From assembly GCA_045638645.1 (NCBI GenBank), contig JAZUBU010000015.1, forward strand, positions 62,001-126,000: DNA of 64,000 nucleotides, read 5' to 3'. Below are positions 25,455-34,900 of the stretch, piece by piece. Position 1 is the stretch's first letter; every line of letters starts with the position of its first letter. A program made the position numbers and the translations under genes. The notes beneath the pieces were generated by a model. It saw only the letters and a list, made by a program, of their open reading frames with translations, was not told the origin of the DNA and ran no database searches. This stretch comes from JAGCJX01 sp045638645 (GTDB lineage: Bacteria > Bacteroidota > Bacteroidia > Bacteroidales > UBA932).

Positions 25455-27427
25455 TGATCTATGAGAAGGATTCCTATTTGGAACCGTTTAAGGCTGTGAT
25501 TACGGCCCGTTATCAGGAAGTGGTCCGCCGAAAACAGGAACTGGCCGGATATGGCGGGCGGTTGTCGGACAAGGCGAACAACCATTTGTTTTACGGAGTA
25601 CACCGGGTCAGAAATGAGCGGGTCTTTCGGGAATGGCTTCCGAATGCGGTATCGTTGTACCTGATTGGGGAATGCAATGGTTGGCGGGAGGATCCGGAGT
25701 ATGCGTTCCGTCCTATTGGAGACGGTAACTGGGAGTTGCGTTTGCCGCTGCACAAGGCGCCTCATGGGATGTTGTTCCGGTGGTCGGTGCACTGGCGGGG
25801 CGGCGGAGGTGAACGTTTGCCGGCTTATGCAACCCGTTGTGTACAGGACCCTCGGACCAAACAGTTTTCAGCCCAGATCTGGGATCCGAAGACGCCTTAC
25901 CGCTGGAAGTCCAAGCGTCCGGCCAAGGTGGAACATCCGCTGATTTATGAAGTCCATATCGGGATGAGTTCCGAAGAACACGGCGTTGCTTCGTTTTCCC
26001 ATTTTCGGCGAGAAGTGTTGCCGAAGGTGAAAGATTTGGGTTATAATACATTGCAGATCATGGCTTTGCAGGAGCATCCCTATTATGGTTCCTTCGGATA
26101 CCAGGTTTCCAATTTCTTTGCCCTGAGTTCGCGCTTTGGGACTCCGGAAGATTTCAAATGTCTGGTGGATGAGGCTCACAAGGCGGGGATAGCCGTGATC
26201 ATGGATGTTGTGCATTCTCATGCGGTGGGGAACGAGGCAGAAGGGTTGAGTTGTCTGGATGGAACGGATACGTTGTATTTTCATGCGGGAGAGCGGGGTC
26301 AGCATCCGGCCTGGGGAACGCGTTGTTTTGACTATGGAAAGGATGTGACGGTGTCCTTTCTGCTGTCCAATTTAAAGTTCTGGCTGGAAGAGTACCGTTT
26401 GGACGGTTTTCGTTTTGACGGGGTGACAAGTATGATTTACTACGATCACGGGTTGGGACGATCGTTCCTGGATTACGGGGCTTATTTCGATGGAGGGCAG
26501 GATTCGGATGCCTTGACATACCTTGGTCTGGCGAACGTGCTGGTTCATGAAGTGAATCCGGAGGCTATCACCATCGCCGAAGAAGTCAGTGGCATGCCCG
26601 GGTTGGCGGCTCCTTTGTTGGAGGGCGGTTTCGGCTTTGACTTTCGCATGAGCATGGGCATTGCGGACCATTGGATCAAGTGGATCAAGGAACGGGCGGA
26701 TGAAGATTGGAAAGTGGGTGAGATTTTCTACGAATGCATGAACAAGCGGGTGGAAGAGCATACGGTCAGCTATGCCGAATGTCACGACCAGGCAATGGTG
26801 GGGGATCAGGCACTGTTGTTCCGTTTGTTGGGCAAGGAAATGTACACGGGTATGGAATTGGGCAAATCGAATCTGGTGGTGGAGCGTGGTATCGCCCTGC
26901 ACAAGATGATCCGGTTGGTGACCCTGGCTGCAGCTGGAGACGGTTACCTTACGTTTATGGGCAACGAGTTCGGGCACCCGGAGTGGATCGATTTCCCCAG
27001 ACAGGGCAATGGCTGGTCTTATCAGTATGCCCGCAGGCAGTGGTCTTTGGCGGAAAATGAACATTTGCGATATGGCAAATTGAGAAATTTTGAACGGACA
27101 ATGATTCGGGAGGCCGTTTCGGGCCAATGGTTGTATCATCCGGTGGAACATCTTTGGCAGGACGAAGAACGGAAAATTTTGATTTTTAAGCGAGGAAGGT
27201 TTATCTTTGCGTTCAATTTCAATCCTTTAAGTTCTTTCTCGGATTATTGCGTGGACGCACCTGCCGGAAAGTATAAATGGGTACTGGATACGGATCAGAA
27301 AAATTACGATGGCTTTGACAGGATCGAGGCCGGGAATTTTTATTTTACCCAGTTTGAAGAGGGTCGGAATCGGCTTTCGCTGTATCTTCCGAGCCGTTCC
27401 GCCGTGGTGTTGAGATTGGAAGAATAA
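25451..27427 (+). CDS. 1,4-alpha-glucan branching enzyme, GH13_8 (eukaryote-like)
   Basis: This protein of about 658 residues has a CBM48-type N-terminal domain (about 50-160) and a GH13 barrel: DVVHSHAV, nucleophile Asp323 in DGFRFDGVT, acid Glu377 in IAEEVSGMP, and the distal pair in YAECHDQ. The motif GNEFGHPEWIDFP and the overall pattern belong to subfamily GH13_8, related to eukaryotic branching enzymes rather than E. coli GlgB (GH13_9). It forms alpha-1,6 branches in glycogen. The start overlaps the xseB stop as ATGA. It opens the glycogen block. Confidence 0.93.
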   Translation: MMIYEKDSYLEPFKAVITARYQEVVRRKQELAGYGGRLSDKANNHLFYGVHRVRNERVFREWLPNAVSLYLIGECNGWREDPEYAFRPIGDGNWELRLPLHKAPHGMLFRWSVHWRGGGGERLPAYATRCVQDPRTKQFSAQIWDPKTPYRWKSKRPAKVEHPLIYEVHIGMSSEEHGVASFSHFRREVLPKVKDLGYNTLQIMALQEHPYYGSFGYQVSNFFALSSRFGTPEDFKCLVDEAHKAGIAVIMDVVHSHAVGNEAEGLSCLDGTDTLYFHAGERGQHPAWGTRCFDYGKDVTVSFLLSNLKFWLEEYRLDGFRFDGVTSMIYYDHGLGRSFLDYGAYFDGGQDSDALTYLGLANVLVHEVNPEAITIAEEVSGMPGLAAPLLEGGFGFDFRMSMGIADHWIKWIKERADEDWKVGEIFYECMNKRVEEHTVSYAECHDQAMVGDQALLFRLLGKEMYTGMELGKSNLVVERGIALHKMIRLVTLAAAGDGYLTFMGNEFGHPEWIDFPRQGNGWSYQYARRQWSLAENEHLRYGKLRNFERTMIREAVSGQWLYHPVEHLWQDEERKILIFKRGRFIFAFNFNPLSSFSDYCVDAPAGKYKWVLDTDQKNYDGFDRIEAGNFYFTQFEEGRNRLSLYLPSRSAVVLRLEE

Positions 27428-27455
27428 CATAACAGAAGTTAAATACCTGATAGAT

Positions 27456-29399
27456 ATGGCTTATTTGAAGTTTAACAAGGCCGAGCTGGTGAATTTGGAA
27501 TATTCACTCAAGCGGGAAGTGTTGTCAAGCAACCGGGCCGGAGGATACTGCAATACAACCTTGGTGGGTTGTAACACCCGCAAGTACCACGGTTTGTTTG
27601 TCTTGCCGATCGATCGTTTCGAAGGTCGCAAGCACATCCTGTTGTCGGCGCTGGACGAATCGTTGGTGCAACACGAGCACGAGTTCAATTTGGGAATCCG
27701 TTCGTATGGGGATATCTATGAGCCGAGAGGCCATAAATACATCGTCGATTTTGAAATGGACCGCAGTCACGATCTCACTTACCGGGTGGGTGGTATGCTG
27801 TTCCGGAAGTCCTATTTGTTCCTGCACAACGAAGAACGCTTGCTGATCAAATACACGTTGCTGGAAGCGCATTCCCAAACCACACTTCGAATCAAGCCGT
27901 TTTTGGCTTATCGGGACATTCATACCTTGACCCACGCCAACGACGAGGCGGACAAACGCTATGAATCTGTTCCGAACGGCTGCCGGTACAACATGTACGA
28001 AGGTTTTCCGAACCTGTACATCCAGTTCAGCAAGCCGGTAGAATACATCCACAATCCCAACTGGTATTATGGTGTGGTGTATCAGGAAGAAAAACGCCGC
28101 GGCTACGAACATGCCGAAGACTTGTATGTGCCGGGTATGTTTGAATTGCCGATCCAATGCGGTGAATCCATCATTGTCTCCGTATCTACCACAGAGGTGG
28201 CTCCCCGGGGCCTCTCCCGTCAATACGACAAGGAGTTCCAGTCTCGTCTGGGCCGCTCCAGCTACCGGGACTGTTTGCGTCTGGCAGCCAAACAATGTGT
28301 GAGCCGTCGCAACGGAATTACCAGTGTGGTGTCCGGTTATTCCTGGTTGGACAACGGTTTGCGCCAGTCCTTGCTGGCATTGCCGGGTTTGACCTTATTC
28401 AACGATGGTGACCAAAAGACCTTTGAAGAAATCATCAAAGGAATCTATGTCCAATACGAACAGCAGCTTTATGGAGGATCCAAACAGGCAGATGCCGCGT
28501 TGTATCTGTTCCGCGTGGCCCAATTGTTCGGAGATTACCTGGGAGACCAGTCCTTGGCCTGGAAGAAGTTTTCCAAGGTGTTGAAAAAGATTCTGGAAAC
28601 CTTCCTGAAGGGAGAACGCATCGGCGTGGAACTCCATGACAACGGTTTGTTGTGGACCCGTCTGCAGGGCGTGGCTTTGAGCTGGATGAACGCCTACGAC
28701 AGCCACGGCAACCCTGTGACTGAGCGTTCCGGTTATCAGGTGGAGATGAACGCTTTGTGGTACAATGCCCTTTGTTATGTGATTGATCAGGCAACCTCGC
28801 CGGCCGATCGCAAGAGCCGTCTGATCAGACAGGCACAGGAGGTTCGTGACCGGATCAAGGCTCATTTCTATCCGATGTTCTGGGTGCCGGAACGGGAACA
28901 CTTGGCGGACTACATTGGAGAGAACGGTTTCCGTGACATTTCAACCCGTCCGAACCAGATCCTCGCCTGTGTCTTGCCGTATTCGCCCGTTGATGAAACT
29001 ACCCGCGCCCTCATTATGAGAGCCATCGAGCGGGAGTTGTTGACCACCCGCGGCATCCGGACCCTGTCTCCGAAGAATCCCCTCTACAAGGGCGTTTATG
29101 AAGGCAACCAGGATCAACGTGACCATGCCTACCACCAAGGTTCTACCCGCAGTTGGTTGACCGGCTTCTACATTGAGGCCATGTTCCGTCTGTATGGCAA
29201 GGCCTTTGCTCGGAAGGCCGTGGATTTGGTGGCTGCATTTGAAGAGGATATGACCGTTCACGGTTTGGGTTGCGTCGCAGAATTGTACGACGGTGATCCC
29301 GCGCACTTCCCGCACGGTGCGATTTCTTATTCTGTCAGTGCAGCAGAATTGTTGCGGGCATTTTATTTGATTGAAAAATACAAGGAGGATAGTCTATGA
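27456..29399 (+). CDS. Glycogen debranching enzyme (amylo-alpha-1,6-glucosidase, GH133 type)
   Basis: This 647-residue protein begins with a GDE_N-like domain (NRAGGYCNTTLVGCNTRKYHG) and ends with an (alpha/alpha)6-barrel GDE_C domain from about 280 (SGYSWLDNGLRQSL, VEMNALWYNA, STRPNQI, GSTRSWLTGFYIEA). It removes alpha-1,6 branch stubs from glycogen. It follows the branching enzyme by 28 bp, and its stop overlaps the GT4 start as ATGA. Confidence 0.92.
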   Translation: MAYLKFNKAELVNLEYSLKREVLSSNRAGGYCNTTLVGCNTRKYHGLFVLPIDRFEGRKHILLSALDESLVQHEHEFNLGIRSYGDIYEPRGHKYIVDFEMDRSHDLTYRVGGMLFRKSYLFLHNEERLLIKYTLLEAHSQTTLRIKPFLAYRDIHTLTHANDEADKRYESVPNGCRYNMYEGFPNLYIQFSKPVEYIHNPNWYYGVVYQEEKRRGYEHAEDLYVPGMFELPIQCGESIIVSVSTTEVAPRGLSRQYDKEFQSRLGRSSYRDCLRLAAKQCVSRRNGITSVVSGYSWLDNGLRQSLLALPGLTLFNDGDQKTFEEIIKGIYVQYEQQLYGGSKQADAALYLFRVAQLFGDYLGDQSLAWKKFSKVLKKILETFLKGERIGVELHDNGLLWTRLQGVALSWMNAYDSHGNPVTERSGYQVEMNALWYNALCYVIDQATSPADRKSRLIRQAQEVRDRIKAHFYPMFWVPEREHLADYIGENGFRDISTRPNQILACVLPYSPVDETTRALIMRAIERELLTTRGIRTLSPKNPLYKGVYEGNQDQRDHAYHQGSTRSWLTGFYIEAMFRLYGKAFARKAVDLVAAFEEDMTVHGLGCVAELYDGDPAHFPHGAISYSVSAAELLRAFYLIEKYKEDSL

Positions 29400-30670
29400 G
29401 AGTGTTGATGTTTGGATGGGAGTTCCCTCCGCACATTGCGGGAGGTTTGGGAACGGCTTGCTATGGAATGGTGAAAGGTTTGGCCAAACATGATGTGGAT
29501 GTCTTGTTTGTGATGCCGTCCGCTTCCGGTGATGAGGACCAAAGTTTTGTGAAGATCATCAACGCCAGCGATGTGGAGGCGTCATCTTCTGTATATGATT
29601 CACGTTTGTTCTCCAACCGTGTTCAATTTCTGCGGGTGGGGTCGAACATCATTCCTTACATGACGCCGGAACAATTCTCGGAAGTCGTTGAAGAACGTCA
29701 GAGCCGGGTGGAGGAGTCTCGCATAGATTTCAAGCAAAAATTCAAATTTTCGGGCAAGTACGGGGCTAACCTGATGGAGGAAGTTGTCCGCTACGCCATG
29801 GTTGGCGGAACCATTGCTTCCCAAAATGACTTTGATGTCATTCACGCACACGATTGGCTGACGTATCTGGCCGGGATTGCAGCAAAACGGATGACCGGAA
29901 AACCCTTGGTGATTCATGTCCATGCAACCGAATACGACCGTAGTGGAGAAAATGTGAATCCCCAGGTACATGCCTTGGAGAAATTGGGTATGCAGGAGGC
30001 GGATCGTGTCATTACGGTCAGCAACCTGACCCGGAACATCGTCATCAACAAGTACGGCATCGATCCCAGCAAGGTGGTGACGGTTCACAACGCCGTTGAC
30101 TTTCAGGGACACAACCGGATGGATGTGACCCGTGGTGTGCCGGAAAAAGTGGTGACCTTCTTGGGTCGTATTACGTTTCAAAAAGGACCGGAGTATTTCA
30201 TTGAAGCAGCCAACAAGGTGCTGAAGCGTTGTCCGAATGTGCGCTTTGTCATGGCGGGAAGCGGGGACTTGTTGAACCGTTCCATCCGTCGTGTGGCCAA
30301 ATTGGGCATTGCAGACCGTTTCCATTTCACCGGTTTCCTGCGTGGGGCTGATGTGCAACGGATGTTCTGTTATTCAGATGTCTATGTCATGCCCTCTGTT
30401 TCGGAACCTTTTGGTATCTCTCCTCTGGAAGCGATGCGGGCAGAGGTGCCTACCATTATTTCCAAGCAATCCGGGGTGGCCGAAGTGTTGAAACATGCCA
30501 TCAAAGTCGATTTCTGGGACATTGATGCCATGGCGGACGCAATGTATGCGTTGCTCAATTATCCGGCTTTGCCCGAAATGGCTGTGCGTTGTGGTTTGGA
30601 TGAAGTGAATTCGCTCAAATGGGAAAACGCCGCCTTAAAAATGAAAGAAGTTTATTCGTCAACCCTATAA
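29396..30670 (+). CDS. GT4-type glycosyltransferase, glycogen synthase-like
   Basis: This 424-residue protein has a GT-B fold. The N-terminal domain begins MRVLMFGWEFPPHIAGGLGT with HAHDWLT and HVHATEYDRSGE. The C-terminal domain (from about 245) has FLGRITFQKGPEYFIEA and the donor-site motif SVSEPFGISPLEAMRAEVP. Its place between the debranching enzyme and GH57 suggests glucan synthesis, perhaps as a second glycogen synthase or maltosyl-phosphate-type transferase. Donor and product cannot be fixed from sequence. Confidence 0.85.
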   Translation: MRVLMFGWEFPPHIAGGLGTACYGMVKGLAKHDVDVLFVMPSASGDEDQSFVKIINASDVEASSSVYDSRLFSNRVQFLRVGSNIIPYMTPEQFSEVVEERQSRVEESRIDFKQKFKFSGKYGANLMEEVVRYAMVGGTIASQNDFDVIHAHDWLTYLAGIAAKRMTGKPLVIHVHATEYDRSGENVNPQVHALEKLGMQEADRVITVSNLTRNIVINKYGIDPSKVVTVHNAVDFQGHNRMDVTRGVPEKVVTFLGRITFQKGPEYFIEAANKVLKRCPNVRFVMAGSGDLLNRSIRRVAKLGIADRFHFTGFLRGADVQRMFCYSDVYVMPSVSEPFGISPLEAMRAEVPTIISKQSGVAEVLKHAIKVDFWDIDAMADAMYALLNYPALPEMAVRCGLDEVNSLKWENAALKMKEVYSSTL

Positions 30671-30681
30671 ATCCCTATAGC

Positions 30682-31893
30682 ATGAAAGCATCTGCTACAC
30701 AAACGATATGCCTGTATTTTCAGGTACACCAACCCGATCGATTGAGACAATACCGTTTCTTTGATATTGGAGTGGATTCCCATTATTTTGATGATTTTGC
30801 CAATCGTACGATTCTGCAACGTGTGGCCCAACGCTGTTATTTGCCGATGAACGCCTTGTTGTTGGATTTGATTGGAAAGTCTGGAAAATCATTCAAGGTC
30901 GCTTTCTCGATTTCTGGGGTTGCACTCGAACAGTTTGAACGTTATGCCCCTGAGGTAATTGACAGTTTCAAGGCTTTGGCCAACACCGGTTGTGTGGAAT
31001 TCCTGGCAGAAACCTATTCCCACTCGTTGGCTTCGTTGGCCAGTCCGGCAGAGTTCAAGAAACAAGTGGAGCTTCACAGCAAGACCATTGAACAATACTT
31101 CGGTCAAAAACCGAAATGTTTCCGCAATACCGAGTTGGTTTATTCCGATGAGATTGGGGAATTGGTAGCCAAAATGGGCTTCCGCACCATGTTGACGGAA
31201 GGTGCCAAACACATCATGGGTTGGAAGAGCCCGAATTATGTGTACACCAACGCCATCAACCCCCGTCTCAAGTTGTTGTTGCGGAATTTCAACTTGAGTG
31301 ATGACATTGCCTTCCGCTTTTCAGACCGCGGTTGGAGCAACTGGCCGGTGAACTGTGACAAGTTCGTGACCTGGTTGGTTCAAGCGGGACAAAACGAGGA
31401 GGTCATCAACCTGTTCATGGACTACGAAACCTTTGGAGAACACCAGGATGCGTCTACCGGCATCTTTGATTTTATGCGGAATTTGCCGGAAACGGTTTTG
31501 AAGAGCAGCAGTTTTGAGTTCTGCACACCTTCGGAAGCGGCCCGCAAACACCAGCCGGTGGCACCGTTGCACGTTCCCTTTGCCATTTCTTGGGCCGATG
31601 AAGAACGGGATACGTCCGCCTGGTTGGGCAATGAGCTTCAAAACGAAGCATTTACCAAACTCTATGCTTTGCGTGACAAGGTGCTGGCCACCGGTGATTC
31701 GCAAATCCAACGGGATTTTGTGAAACTGCAGGAGAGTGACCATTTTTATTACATGTGCACGAAATTCTTTTCAGACGGAGCTGTACATAAATATTTCAAC
31801 CCGTACGACACACCGTATGAAGCCTTTATCAATTATATGAATGTTCTGAGCGACTTCTCGCTCCGTGTGGACCGGAGTTTGAAGGAACGTTAG
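30682..31893 (+). CDS. GH57 family alpha-amylase/4-alpha-glucanotransferase-like protein
   Basis: From ATG 30682 this is a 403-residue protein with GH57 signatures: YFQVHQPDRL near the N terminus, nucleophile Glu151 in CFRNTELVYSDE, and acid Asp247 in LFMDYETFGEH. GH57 members are amylases, 4-alpha-glucanotransferases or branching enzymes. The short length without a C-terminal helical bundle points to an amylase-like form. It lies 11 bp after the GT4 gene, so intracellular glycogen turnover is the likely setting. Confidence 0.88.
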   Translation: MKASATQTICLYFQVHQPDRLRQYRFFDIGVDSHYFDDFANRTILQRVAQRCYLPMNALLLDLIGKSGKSFKVAFSISGVALEQFERYAPEVIDSFKALANTGCVEFLAETYSHSLASLASPAEFKKQVELHSKTIEQYFGQKPKCFRNTELVYSDEIGELVAKMGFRTMLTEGAKHIMGWKSPNYVYTNAINPRLKLLLRNFNLSDDIAFRFSDRGWSNWPVNCDKFVTWLVQAGQNEEVINLFMDYETFGEHQDASTGIFDFMRNLPETVLKSSSFEFCTPSEAARKHQPVAPLHVPFAISWADEERDTSAWLGNELQNEAFTKLYALRDKVLATGDSQIQRDFVKLQESDHFYYMCTKFFSDGAVHKYFNPYDTPYEAFINYMNVLSDFSLRVDRSLKER

Positions 31894-31919
31894 GATACAA
31901 CAGATTCGAAACAAGATAG

Positions 31920-34900
31920 ATGAACACAGAGAAAATGATGATGCCCGACTATTTGTTTGAGGCAAGTTGGGAGGTATGCAACAAAGTCGGAGGCATACAC
32001 ACGGTCTTGGCTACCAAATCGGAATCCTTGGCCAAGGATTTGAAGGATAAACACATTTTGATAGGTCCTGATGTCTGGATGGAAACGGCAGAGAATCCGG
32101 AATTTACCCCGGATCCGGTTTTGTTCCGTTCATGGCGTCTGGCAGCTGCGCAAGAAGGTTTGCGCGTACGGATCGGCCGTTGGAATGTTCCCAGCCATCC
32201 GATTGCCATTTTGGTGGACTATACACAATTCATTGCGCAGAAGGATGAGATCCTTACCGGTTTCTGGACTGCTTACGGTCTGGATTCTATCAGCGGTCAG
32301 TGGGACTTTGTTGAACCGGCCTTGTTCGGTTACGCAGCCGGTAAGGTAATTGAAAGCTTTGTCCGTTACAACGTTCAGTCGCACAACAAGGTCGTGGCAA
32401 ACTTCCACGAATGGATGGCCGGTGGCGGTCTCTTGTATTTGAAGGGCTCACCGGTATCGGTAGCTACCGTATTTACGACCCATGCGACGGTGGTGGGCCG
32501 TTGTCTCGCCTGCAACAATGTTCCGTTGTACGATTCCATGGACCGGGTACAACCCGAAGAGAAAGCCCGTGAATTCAACGTGGTGGCCAAACACTCGATG
32601 GAAAAATGCGCTGCCAATCAAGCCGACGTGTTTACAACCGTCAGTGAAATTACCGCGGTGGAATGCGAACGTTTCTTAGGCCGCAAAGTGGATGTGGTCA
32701 CGCCGAATGGCTTTGTAAGCAGCCTCGTGCCGGCAGCAGAAGAACTCCGTCTGCAACGCAGTGCAGCCCGTCAGACCTTGGTGAACGTAGCCGAGGCGAT
32801 GAGCGGACAAACGTACGAGAACCCCTTCTTGTTGTCTATCAGTGGCCGTTATGAGTATAAAAACAAAGGCTTGGATGTCTTCCTGGATGCAATGGCCCGG
32901 CTGAACGCACAGCCCAGTGGTCGCAAGGTGCTGGCTTTCATTCTTGTTCCGGGTGGTCATAACGGACCGAACCGGGAATTGTTGGCCCGTCTGTCCGGTC
33001 AGGCCAATGGCTGTACGACTTGCACAACCCATACTTTGCAGGATCCCGAAACCGATCCGATTTTGCGCCGGATGCATGCCTTGAGTCTGCAAAACCGTCC
33101 GGAAGACCGGGTTCATATTTTCTTTGTTCCTTCCTACCTCAATGGCAACGACGGCGTGTTGAACAAACCGTATTATGAGCTGTTGAGCGGTATGGACATG
33201 ACGGCGTTCCCGTCTTATTACGAACCGTGGGGTTATACTCCCCTGGAAAGTTTGGCTTTCCATGTGCCGACTGTCACCACATCCGTGGCCGGTTTCGGTT
33301 TGTGGGTACGTGAATATTACCGGAAGGAGCACCCGGCGATTCGCATCATCGAACGCAACGACAGCAACTACAACGAGGTGGTGATCGGCGTAGCCGACCG
33401 CATCGAACGTGTTTGTGGTCTGTCTGCAGAAGAGATGGAAGAATACCGTGCGAATGCGGCAGACGTGGCTTCCATCGCCCGTTGGAGAAATAACGTGAGT
33501 TATTATAAGACGGCTTATTCGCAAGCCATCCATCGATTGGTGGAACGTCATGGTGCCTATCCGGAGCATCGGGAAGAGAGTGTTCAAGGATATCAGCGTG
33601 TAGAGGTAAGCCGTCCTTCCTGGGGACAGGTGCTGGTCAACCGTCAGTTGCCGGATCGTTTGAAACATTTGGATACCCTTTCCCGGAACTTGTGGTGGTG
33701 CTGGAACCAACAAGCCATCGACTTGTTCAAGGACATTGATCCGTTGATGTGGGAATTTGTCAACCAGAATCCGATTGCGTTGCTGGATACCATTTCCTAC
33801 AAGAAATACAAGGAATTGGAGAAGGATGAAGCCTTCCTGGCTGCGTTGGATCGCGTGTATGAGGATTTCCAAGCGTACATGGAAGGAAAGAAACAACGGA
33901 AAGGACCGGCCATTTCCTACTTCTGTATGGAATACGGCTTGGATACATCCTTGAAAATCTATTCCGGTGGTTTGGGTATTCTGGCCGGTGACTACTTGAA
34001 AGAGTCCAGCGACATGGCGGTGAACATGACTGCCTTCGGATTCTTGTACCGTTATGGCTATTTTACCCAAAAGCTCAGCGGTCAGGGAGATCAGGTGGCA
34101 ACGTACGATGCCCAAGACTTTATGAAGATTCCCGCCGTGCCGGTGTACGATAAGGACAAAAATTGGCTGAAGGTATCGGTGGCTTTCCCGGGACGTAACA
34201 TTTATGCCCGTTTGTGGCGTGTGGATGTGGGCCGTACCGAATTGTACCTGTTGGATACCGATTACGAGGACAACTTGCCGGAAGACCGTCAAGTGACTCA
34301 TCACCTGTACGGTGGTGACTGGGAAAACCGTCTCAAGCAAGAGTTGTTGTTGGGAATCGGAGGTATCCGGGCCATGCGTGCGTTGGGTATCAAAGCCGAT
34401 GTGTACCACTGCAACGAAGGGCATGCTGCCTTCATCGGTTTGGAACGTCTGTCAGAATACGTCGCTGAAAACTATACTTTTGGAGAAGCTGTTGAGCTGG
34501 TTCGCTCTTCTTCTCTCTTTACAACCCATACCCCGGTGCCGGCCGGTCACGATGCGTTCAGCGAAGATTTGTTGCGCAAGTACATCGCCCATTTCCCGGC
34601 CCGTTTGAAGATCGATTGGACCGGATTGATGGCTTTGGGTAAATTGAATGCACACGATCCGGGTGAAAAATTCTCCATGAGCAACCTGGCCTGCAACCTG
34701 TCTCAAGAAGTGAACGGTGTCAGCTGGTTGCACGGTATTGTCAGCCAGGATATCTTGTCCGGACTGTGGCCCGGTTACTTGCCGGAAGAACTCCACGTAG
34801 GTTATGTGACCAACGGTGTTCACTATCCGACCTGGACCGCTCCGGAATGGAAAGAAGTGCATGCCCGTGTGTTTGGAGAAAGTTTCCAATCACACCAATA

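Noticed and set aside
32676..34424. 582-codon open frame on the minus strand
   Set aside because: It is antisense to the glycogen synthase-phosphorylase fusion, whose motifs are unmistakable in the plus frame; the antisense product is His/Thr/Gln-rich without domains.
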